In this document: positions 7,762 through 13,767 of the stretch, piece after piece | How the letters are laid out: the number at the start of each line of letters is the position of its first letter | Numbering within the stretch: the first letter of the stretch is position 1 | Origin: Bacteroidales bacterium | Lineage (GTDB): Bacteria > Bacteroidota > Bacteroidia > Bacteroidales > VadinHA17 | Assembly (NCBI GenBank): GCA_020353115.1 | Contig: CP070687.1 | Span: 1,995,839 to 2,009,605 of the forward strand | Reading direction: 5' to 3' | Length of the DNA stretch: 13,767 nt | Translations under genes and position numbers: made by a program | Notes under the pieces: model-generated | Database searches by the model: none | Seen by the model: only the letters and a program-made list of their open reading frames with translations | Told to the model about the DNA's origin: nothing

Positions 7762-7782
7762 GCCTGAACGTTAGTTACAGGC
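7762..7782 (+). terminator. Candidate hairpin after the basic lipoprotein gene
   Basis: GCCTGAAC (7762-7769) pairs with GTTACAGGC (7774-7782) through an 8-bp stem with one bulged A and a GTTA tetraloop, 58 bases after the stop codon. The bases that follow (GGTATTTCATT) are only moderately T-rich, so it is a weak terminator candidate. Confidence 0.33.
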
Positions 7783-7797
7783 GGTATTTCATTCCGG

Positions 7798-7929
7798 ATG
7801 GATTTGGTAAAAAGACCTTTACCGGATACATCATACCGGGATCAGGGGGTTATTGCAAAGAAGGATAATATCTTTAAAAACTCTCCCATCGGGTCGTCAT
7901 GGTATAAATATTGTGATGAATTGTTGTAA
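7798..7929 (+). CDS. Doubtful 43-codon ORF in the 7704-8052 gap
   Basis: ATG at 7798 opens a 43-codon frame ending with TAA at 7927-7929. The predicted peptide begins MDLVKRPLPDTSYRDQG, is polar, and ends KYCDELL. It has no signal peptide, membrane segment or motif I recognise, and no ribosome binding site is evident. The composition is protein-like rather than low-complexity, so it may be a small gene, a relic or chance. Apart from the hairpin before it, the gap 7704-8052 shows nothing else I can support. Confidence 0.22.
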   Translation: MDLVKRPLPDTSYRDQGVIAKKDNIFKNSPIGSSWYKYCDELL

Positions 7930-8052
7930 TTAAGGAATATATATTCGATATTTAGAAAGCATAATCAATGAAAAGCACGCCAAAACAGAAGGCCTTTTTG
8001 AATTCCAATGTTTTGGTAAATACATGAAATCGATAATAAAAATCCATATACA

Positions 8053-8628
8053 ATGAAAAAAGCATTTCTGATCCTGTTTGTCATGACAATCGGTTTGTCT
8101 GGTCTTGCACAGGAAGAAGACGAATTACAAACCCTGTTTGGTAAGAACACTAAAGTCAGGGGATTCTTTGGACCCACACTGGAACTCACTGCTCTCTCAG
8201 GAGAGTTTTCAGCTATGCTTGGAGCGGGTGGTGGAATTTTGCTCGATGATTTCTTTTTGGGAGGATACGGAGTAGGACTCACCAACACATCTACACTGCA
8301 GGAAGAGGTTGATTTCGGGTATGGCGGATTGTTTGTCGGTTATACATTTCTGTCAAATAAGCCGTTTCATCCGGGGATTTCAGCTTTATTCGGGTTAGGA
8401 TCCGTATCAAGTTCCGATAACGTCTTTGATGATGATAACGTCTTTGTTATTACACCGGCCGTAGAGTTGGAAGTAAACCTTGCCAGGTTTATGAAAGCAA
8501 GCATCGGAGCGACATACCGTTTCGTGGGTGGAATATCGGATAGCGGAGCAAAGCTGGCAGGATACACCAACCAGGACTTTTCAGGTCCGGCCGGAATTAT
8601 TTCTTTGAGATTCGGATGGTTTGATTAA
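8053..8628 (+). CDS. Outer-membrane beta-barrel-like protein
   Basis: This 191-residue protein has a signal peptide (MKKAFLILF to LSGLAQ, cleavage near residue 20). It is followed by alternating hydrophobic/polar beta strands rich in glycine and aromatics (GGILLDDFFLGGYGVGL, YGGLFVGYTFL, SIGATYRFVGG) and ends in ISLRFGWFD. This is the pattern of small 8-strand-type outer-membrane barrels of Bacteroidota; the exact family cannot be named by eye. A short acidic loop, SSDNVFDDDNVF, is encoded by a 13-base direct repeat (8416-8428 and 8434-8446) offset by 18 bases, pointing to a 6-codon duplication in what is probably an exposed loop. It appears to stand alone, with a hairpin after the stop. Confidence 0.7.
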   Translation: MKKAFLILFVMTIGLSGLAQEEDELQTLFGKNTKVRGFFGPTLELTALSGEFSAMLGAGGGILLDDFFLGGYGVGLTNTSTLQEEVDFGYGGLFVGYTFLSNKPFHPGISALFGLGSVSSSDNVFDDDNVFVITPAVELEVNLARFMKASIGATYRFVGGISDSGAKLAGYTNQDFSGPAGIISLRFGWFD

Positions 8629-8634
8629 CCGTTT

Positions 8635-8660
8635 ATCCCTCCGGGTTACAAACCCCGGAT
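8635..8660. terminator. Hairpin between converging genes
   Basis: CCGGGTT (8641-8647) and AACCCCGG (8651-8658) pair around an ACA loop with one bulged C. Flanking TATCC/GGATA bases offer an alternative outer stem. It lies just after the beta-barrel gene stop (8628) and about 50 bases from the end of the converging FAD enzyme gene. No long T-run follows on either side, so the terminator call is moderate. Confidence 0.42.
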
Positions 8661-8707
8661 ACGACCCGTATACTGTAAGTTGACTTTATCGTCAGCAGGA
8701 TCAGAAG

Positions 8708-10306
8708 CTATCTTTTCCATTCAAGGATCTGACCGGCTTCAATAAGTTTCCCCCGCAATTCATTATAATTTATTGCCTGGACATCTGTTTTCCGTTCAAT
8801 TGCCATTGAAGCGGCAATAGATGCGGTTTCACTGAGAACCATGAATACCGGTTCCATACGAATTGATCCAAAAGCAATATGGGATGCAGAGAGACAAAAG
8901 GGCACGAAAAGATTTGTACATTCCTCCTGTTTAGGCACGATAGACCTGTAGGATACAGGATAGGGATCAAATCCGCCAACCTGGACATCACCTTCATTGC
9001 GTACGAAACCTAATGAGTCAACATACCGCTGAACATGGTGAGAATCCATTGTATATGCTGCCAGTCCAGCAGCATCAGTTGCCACTTGCCTGCCCTGGCA
9101 GTTATGCTGAGTCATGACATATTCACCGATCATCCTTCGTGCTTCCCGTATATATAACTCTCTTGGCCAATTATCATTATCGGCAAATTCGTCCGATGCC
9201 AGACCCCAGGTGGAGAAATGCTCCCTGATATGTTCGGGAACCCGTGGATGATTTGCCAGTGTCCACATCAGCCCTTTCTGATAGCTTTCGTGCATTTTGA
9301 ATATCTCCTCCCTTTGAGTATAATTCCCGTCAGGATAACTATAGTTCATCCCAATATAATCGGTGGAAACGGCAAAATTGTTATTGCAATCGGTTTTTCG
9401 GTTCGGCATAAGGATCTTACTCCATGGAATCCTGTGATCTCCTGCCTCAAAATTACGTATCAGCAATTGATATTTCGATTCATCATATTCCTCTGGTTTC
9501 GGCCAGGGTCTCCTATTCTCAGCCGAATCGGTAGTACACAGACGAAAACAATAAGCCTGGATCCTGTGATCGGAACTGCCTTCCGGTCCCGGCCCCTCTT
9601 CCTGGATCCCATGCAATAACCCACTTGAGGAATCTCCCGGTACGATATACGGGTCAATCTTTTCTATGAATTGATGATGGACAGCGTTCGAGGTCTGGAC
9701 ACCATTCAATGTTTCTTTATATTTATCGTTCCCCTCACGTCCACAGGTATATGATATACCGGCCACTGCCATCAAATCACCCTCATAGGTCGCATCGATA
9801 AATACTTTGGCTTTATATCTTATCCCCGATTCCATTTCGATTTCTTCAATAACTGCACCGGATTTTACAACTCCGTTATCAAGTTTCAGCCGTTCACCAT
9901 ATACGACAGGAACTTCAGCCTCCCGGATGGTTTCAAGGAATACCGTCTCCGCCACATGAGGTTCAAAACGCCATTGGGTACCTGAATCACCGTTGTTATA
10001 GTATTTGAAGATCCTTGCATAAAATTCACGTGCCATCCCACCGATGGCAGCCTTGTTACCTATGTCCGTTGCGCCCAAGCCATTACTGGTCAAACCTCCC
10101 AGGTGATAGCCAGGTGAAATCAGGAGCACCGAATTTCCCAACCGGGATGCACTTACGGCAGCAATAACTCCCCCTGACGTCCCGCCATACACAATAACAT
10201 CATATTGCGTGGGAAGATCACATGAACAAATACTTATGATAAGCAGGGCATTACAAACCAGGATATACTTTTTGAAAAGCGATTCCCGAATCCTCTTTAA
10301 AAACAT
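8708..10306 (-). CDS. FAD-dependent oxidoreductase lipoprotein (FAD_oxidored family)
   Basis: This flavoprotein is of the family often listed in Bacteroidota as FAD-dependent oxidoreductase (and sometimes mislabelled xanthan lyase). Counted from the chosen start, the dinucleotide-binding motif is YDVIVYGGTSGG (residues 35-46, a GxGxxG variant) at the head of a Rossmann fold. It is followed by GYHLGGLTSNGLGATD (66-81), the family motif DATYEGDL (171-178), GRQVATDAAG, and near the C-terminus YRSIVPKQEECTNLFVP and GSIRMEPVFMVL. The N-terminus ends in a lipobox-like I26-C-S-C29, so it should be membrane-anchored and act outside the cytoplasm. The furthest in-frame start is a TTG at 10318; the ATG four codons later (10306) gives the better start. 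It lies 51 bases downstream of the PorP gene. The substrate is unknown; electron transfer would need a partner not seen here. Confidence 0.87.
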   Translation of the reverse strand: MFLKRIRESLFKKYILVCNALLIISICSCDLPTQYDVIVYGGTSGGVIAAVSASRLGNSVLLISPGYHLGGLTSNGLGATDIGNKAAIGGMAREFYARIFKYYNNGDSGTQWRFEPHVAETVFLETIREAEVPVVYGERLKLDNGVVKSGAVIEEIEMESGIRYKAKVFIDATYEGDLMAVAGISYTCGREGNDKYKETLNGVQTSNAVHHQFIEKIDPYIVPGDSSSGLLHGIQEEGPGPEGSSDHRIQAYCFRLCTTDSAENRRPWPKPEEYDESKYQLLIRNFEAGDHRIPWSKILMPNRKTDCNNNFAVSTDYIGMNYSYPDGNYTQREEIFKMHESYQKGLMWTLANHPRVPEHIREHFSTWGLASDEFADNDNWPRELYIREARRMIGEYVMTQHNCQGRQVATDAAGLAAYTMDSHHVQRYVDSLGFVRNEGDVQVGGFDPYPVSYRSIVPKQEECTNLFVPFCLSASHIAFGSIRMEPVFMVLSETASIAASMAIERKTDVQAINYNELRGKLIEAGQILEWKR

Positions 10307-10357
10307 AATCTGAACCAATTATTTTGATTTTACTGTTCCGGCCGATCAATTAATGCT

Positions 10358-11344
10358 TTATATGTCATTCAGCCAGCGGTATCTTCTTGGATTACCGCCA
10401 AGCTTAATTCCGGCAATTATTTCATGGGATCCAAAGTTATATCTCCGGATTTTGTTCATGGAATAGTCAAAAGCATACCCGAAATAAAACTGGTTGTAGT
10501 ACAATCCACCCATAAGGATCATGGCATTCGTTGTTCGATATGAAATGCCTGCCCAGTAATCCTGCTTATATAAAAATGTAACATTAATATCAGCCTGTAT
10601 ACTCCGGAAATTATTTGAACTTTTGAGCAGAAGGTTCGGCTGTATATTAAGATCATTATTCACCTGGAAGGTATAATTACCCATTAGGAAATAGTGCCTT
10701 AATATCTTGTAATTGCTCTCGCCGTTCTTTCCAAGTTTAAGTGAAGATTGAAATAAATGATCAATTGATAATCCGATATTGTAATCTCCGGTAGAATAGT
10801 TAACTCCGAAGTTGGCATCCGGAATAAACAGTGCACCATCGTAGTCTGCAAAATAGGGATCTTCCTCGTCATACAGGCTTATCTCCTCAATATCCAGTTT
10901 ATATTGAAATGCTTTGGCGGACAGTCCAAATGATAATTGTGACATCTGCAACGGAACGTGGTAGGCATAGGTCAGCTGAAAACCGGTTCTGCTAATCAGT
11001 CCTGACCGGTCATCGTATATTAATCCGCCAACTCCTATTCTTCCTCCCTTGAAAGGTCTCCGCCATTTCTTTTTAACGGGATTTTCCTTCCGTATATAGC
11101 TTTGTTCATATAATCTTGTATGAACACTGACCGTATGTGTTTTGGGAGAGCGTGTAAATCCTATCCACTGTTCATGTGCTGTCAGGCTTATGCTGGTATA
11201 TCCATCGTACCCTGCAAATGCAGGATTGATCTGGTAAAAATCGAGTGTATACTGGCTGAGCAGTGGAAGTTGCTGGCCATCACCACTTCTAACCGGAAGG
11301 ATTGAAAGCAACAGGAAACAGAGATATTTATTGGAAATTCTCAT
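10358..11344 (-). CDS. PorP/SprF-family type IX secretion membrane protein
   Basis: This is a probable outer-membrane beta-barrel that helps a CHU_C-tagged partner reach or stay on the cell surface through the type IX secretion system. After a signal peptide (MRISNKYLCFLLLS, cleavage near residues 23-25) comes QYTLDFYQINPAFAG (31-45), the PorP/SprF hallmark, then LTAHEQWIGF (54-63). The rest alternates beta strands with aromatic ends (GISYRTTNAMILMGGLYY, FYFGYAFDYSM). The 328-residue length is typical. An upstream ATG at 11437 would overlap the adhesin gene and add 31 residues before the signal peptide, so 11344 is chosen. The gene begins 37 bases after the adhesin stop, a close pairing that strongly suggests co-transcription and that this protein serves that adhesin. 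It is a paralogue type found in several copies per genome, so no gene symbol is given. Confidence 0.9.
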   Translation of the reverse strand: MRISNKYLCFLLLSILPVRSGDGQQLPLLSQYTLDFYQINPAFAGYDGYTSISLTAHEQWIGFTRSPKTHTVSVHTRLYEQSYIRKENPVKKKWRRPFKGGRIGVGGLIYDDRSGLISRTGFQLTYAYHVPLQMSQLSFGLSAKAFQYKLDIEEISLYDEEDPYFADYDGALFIPDANFGVNYSTGDYNIGLSIDHLFQSSLKLGKNGESNYKILRHYFLMGNYTFQVNNDLNIQPNLLLKSSNNFRSIQADINVTFLYKQDYWAGISYRTTNAMILMGGLYYNQFYFGYAFDYSMNKIRRYNFGSHEIIAGIKLGGNPRRYRWLNDI

Positions 11345-11381
11345 TAAAAGCCTGACTTGTATTATGAATTTATTTATTTCA

Positions 11382-13767
11382 TTATCGTATAATGGTAACC
11401 TGGCCGGTAAGCGGTTTCTGACCGTTCTTAAGGTCAATTATATAAAAATAGGTATCCATCGGCAACTCTTTTCCTTTAAATGTTCCGTCCCAGGGATCCT
11501 GGTATCCGTTCTCTGCGCTGTATACCAGTTGACCCCATCTTGAATAGATATGAACAGTGGCATCGGGAAAGGACTCGATATCCCGTATCCTCCAGGTGTC
11601 ATTCATTCCGTCATTATTCGGGATAAATGCATTTGGTATAAGCAGACAGTCATCCCCTGAAAACGGTACAGTAACGGTATCAATCAATGTGCAGGAAGCT
11701 GCATCAATTATTTCAACAATATATGTTCCCCCGTCAATATTGTTCAGATTTTCCGTCACTGCCGAATTCGACCATAAAAATGTATAGGGCAAGGTTCCTC
11801 CCGTTACATTAAGAACAATGCTTCCATCTTCATCACCTATGCAGGTTGCTGAAGTAATTTGAGGATTTATGGAGATTGGTTCAGGTTCAGCCAGAGTGAA
11901 TGGTATGTCAACGGTACATTTGTTTGAATCCCTGATTGTCGCAATGTAATCATTACCGGCAAGACCTGTAAATATTCCGGATACCTGGTATGTTCCGCCA
12001 TCCAGGCTATACTCATATGGAGGAACACCTCCCGATCCGGCCAGAGTCACTTCTCCCGTTGCGTCACCAAAACAGGAAATGTCAATCTGGTTAACAATGC
12101 TGCCAGATACAGCTGATAAAGGTTCAGTCAGGGTAACAGGTATATCATATGTGCAATGGTTCGCATCCCGCACTGTTACAAGGTAATCGCCGGCAAACAG
12201 GTTGCTGAAGGTTGTCGAAGGCTGGTATGTCCCTCCATCCAGGCTATACTCGTAGGGTGGTGTTCCTTCCGATCCGGCAACGGTAATACTTCCTGTTGCT
12301 TCCCCTAAACAGGCAACATCGGTAATGTCGGTAATACTTCCTGATAAGGCCGATCCTGCTTCAGTAATAACCAGATTGACAATTGCAGTGCAAAGGTTTA
12401 CGTCACGCACCGTAATGGTATAACTATCGGGAGCCAGTCCGGAGAATGTTCCACCCGTCTGGAAAGGACCTCCGTCAAGACTATACTCGTATGGAGGTGT
12501 TCCATTTATGCCGTTGACAGTCACGCTTCCCGAAGATGTCCCGAAACATGCATTGAGTTGTTCTGTTATCGCACCTTCCAATTCTCCTGCAGGCTGTGTG
12601 ATGGTAACGGGTAAATCAAATGTACAGAGGTTTGCGTCGCGTACCGTTACCGTATAGGTGCCTGCAGTCAGGCTTCCGAATGTTCCGGACGACTGGTAGG
12701 CTCCGCCATCCAGGCTATACTCGTATGGTTCAACTCCATCCGATCCGGCAACCGTTACACTACCTGTTGCATTTCCGTAACAGGCAACATTTACCTGGCC
12801 GGTAATGGTTGCCGTCAGGACAGAGGCAGGGCCTGTAATCGTAACGGGCACATCGAATGTACACAGGTTGGCGTCACGCACAGTTACAGTAAAGGTACCT
12901 TCCGGCAGGCTGCCGAAGGTCCCCGACGACTGGTAGGCTCCCCCGTCAAGGCTGTATTCATAGGGTGGTGTCCCCCCCGAACCGGCCACCGTAACACTTC
13001 CCGTGGAATCCCCGGAGCAGGTTAAATCGGTCTGGTCTGTGATGCTTCCTCCCAAGGCTGTTGCAGGTTCTATTATCGATACCGGGATATCGAAAGTGCA
13101 TAAGTTCACATCCCGCACCGTTACTGTATCGTTACCGGCAGACAGATTGTTGAATGTGCTGGATGATTGGTAGGCTCCACCGCCCAGGCTGTATTCATAA
13201 GGTGGCGTTCCGCCCGAGCCGGCCACCGTAACGCTCCCTGTGGATTCACCCGTACAGGCAACGTTTGTCTGGTCTGTGATGTTTCCTCCAAGGGCGGTGG
13301 CGGGTTCTGTTATCGTTAACGGCACATCGAAGGTGCAAAGGATTGCATCCCGCACTGTTACCGTATCGTTCCCGGCAGGCAGGCTGCCGAAGGTGCCGGA
13401 TGACTGGTAAGCTCCACCTCCCAGGCTGTATTCATAGGGTGGTGTTCCCCCTGAGCCGTCTACTGTAACGCTACCCGTCGATTCACCCGCACAGGCAACA
13501 TTTGTCTGGTCCGTGATGCTTCCTCCAAGGGCGGTGGCGGGCTCTGTTATCGTTAACGGCACATCGAAGGTGCACAGGTTTGTATCCCGCACCGTCACCG
13601 TATCGTTACCGGCCGGCAGATTGTTGAATGTACCGGAGGACTGGTAGGCTCCACCGCCCAGGCTGTATTCATAGGGAGGTGTTCCCCCCGAACCGGCTAC
13701 CGTAACGCTTCCTGTCGATTCACCCGCACAGGCAACGTTTGTCTGGTCCGTGATGCTTCCTCCCAGG
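11382..13767 (-). CDS. Giant repeat adhesin with SprB-type repeats and CHU_C sorting domain (5' end cut by window)
   Basis: The frame is open to the right edge, so the N-terminus, signal peptide and an unknown number of repeats are missing. An apparent start at 13598 is only an internal GTG within a repeat. The visible part holds eight copies of a 79-residue module (one of 78; the first lacks one residue at the edge), each with PPYEYSL, two cysteines about 52 residues apart and a VRD-x-N-x-CT motif. A shorter ninth repeat of canonical SprB type (TCIGDEDGSIVLNVTGG) follows. The last 88 residues (11382-11645) are the gliding-motility-associated C-terminal domain: IPNAFIPNNDGMNDTW, IYSRWGQLVYS, DPWDGTFKGKELP, DTYFYIIDL. 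This is a type B sorting signal for type IX secretion, so the protein should be a surface adhesin or shed filament. The PorP/SprF gene follows after 37 bases. Confidence 0.9.
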   Translation of the reverse strand, partial: LGGSITDQTNVACAGESTGSVTVAGSGGTPPYEYSLGGGAYQSSGTFNNLPAGNDTVTVRDTNLCTFDVPLTITEPATALGGSITDQTNVACAGESTGSVTVDGSGGTPPYEYSLGGGAYQSSGTFGSLPAGNDTVTVRDAILCTFDVPLTITEPATALGGNITDQTNVACTGESTGSVTVAGSGGTPPYEYSLGGGAYQSSSTFNNLSAGNDTVTVRDVNLCTFDIPVSIIEPATALGGSITDQTDLTCSGDSTGSVTVAGSGGTPPYEYSLDGGAYQSSGTFGSLPEGTFTVTVRDANLCTFDVPVTITGPASVLTATITGQVNVACYGNATGSVTVAGSDGVEPYEYSLDGGAYQSSGTFGSLTAGTYTVTVRDANLCTFDLPVTITQPAGELEGAITEQLNACFGTSSGSVTVNGINGTPPYEYSLDGGPFQTGGTFSGLAPDSYTITVRDVNLCTAIVNLVITEAGSALSGSITDITDVACLGEATGSITVAGSEGTPPYEYSLDGGTYQPSTTFSNLFAGDYLVTVRDANHCTYDIPVTLTEPLSAVSGSIVNQIDISCFGDATGEVTLAGSGGVPPYEYSLDGGTYQVSGIFTGLAGNDYIATIRDSNKCTVDIPFTLAEPEPISINPQITSATCIGDEDGSIVLNVTGGTLPYTFLWSNSAVTENLNNIDGGTYIVEIIDAASCTLIDTVTVPFSGDDCLLIPNAFIPNNDGMNDTWRIRDIESFPDATVHIYSRWGQLVYSAENGYQDPWDGTFKGKELPMDTYFYIIDLKNGQKPLTGQVTIIR
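11877..13767 (-). repeat. Tandem 237-bp coding repeats of the adhesin
   Basis: Eight units, in the order they are translated: 13767-13533 (incomplete at the edge), 13532-13296, 13295-13059, 13058-12822, 12821-12585, 12584-12351 (234 bp, one codon short), 12350-12114 and 12113-11877. The three rightmost units are the most alike: the first two differ at 5 of 78 residues, while units nearer the C-terminus differ widely. A 32-base block is identical at 13306-13337 and 13543-13574, exactly 237 bases apart. This is a protein-coding array, not CRISPR. Confidence 0.92.

Noticed and set aside
11345..11437. N-terminal extension of the PorP/SprF protein.
   Set aside because: It would overlap the adhesin gene and place 31 polar residues before a clear signal peptide; ATG at 11344 is better.
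13598..13598. Apparent start codon of the adhesin.
   Set aside because: It is a GTG valine codon inside a repeat (NDTVTVRD); the frame stays open to the window edge, so the gene continues beyond 13767.
11877..13767. Regularly spaced repeats that could be mistaken for a CRISPR or satellite array.
   Set aside because: The 237-bp period is a multiple of three, lies in a continuous open frame, and encodes conserved protein modules.

Overview
The window looks like chromosomal DNA of a member of the Bacteroidota. The grounds are an adhesin ending in a gliding-motility-associated (CHU_C / type IX secretion type B) C-terminal domain, a PorP/SprF-family gene directly after it, SprB-type repeats, many lipoprotein and OMP-barrel signal peptides, few clear Shine-Dalgarno sequences, and one good match to the Bacteroidota promoter (TTTG about 20 nt upstream of TAnnTTTG). 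No tRNA, rRNA, CRISPR, phage or transposase gene is visible.

Layout. At the left edge a short open frame (3-68) may be the tail of a gene cut by the window. Next come a secreted M1-family metallopeptidase with a HEAT-like C-terminus (102-2270, +), a terminator hairpin (2288-2318), and a convergent small lipoprotein with its own likely promoter (2311-2694, -). A 365-bp gene-free stretch (2695-3059) holds that promoter, a perfect REP-like palindrome and a long-range inverted repeat. A leftward two-gene unit (7010 to 3060) encodes a lipoprotein aldose 1-epimerase followed by a 924-aa exported protein. That protein joins a probable TIM-barrel glycosidase-like region to a formylglycine-generating-enzyme (FGE)-like domain that lacks the FGE active-site cysteines. 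Then come a 73-aa membrane protein (-), a 75-aa basic lipoprotein (+), a 349-bp gap with a doubtful 43-codon ORF, and a 191-aa outer-membrane beta-barrel-like protein (+).

The right half is all leftward: a giant repeat adhesin cut by the right edge (11382 to beyond 13767), a PorP/SprF protein (10358-11344) and an FAD-dependent oxidoreductase lipoprotein (8708-10306). Established knowledge of type IX secretion says that CHU_C-tagged adhesins and PorP/SprF proteins are usually encoded together and work together in export and surface anchoring. The adhesin and PorP genes are therefore best read as one secretion/attachment unit. Whether the FAD enzyme belongs to it is unclear.

Most genes belong to recognisable families. 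The least ordinary parts are the glycosidase-like/FGE-like fusion paired with an exported mutarotase, and the 79-residue adhesin repeats, which are nearly identical toward the N-terminus and decay toward the C-terminus. I do not see compelling evidence for a wholly new multi-gene system in this window.
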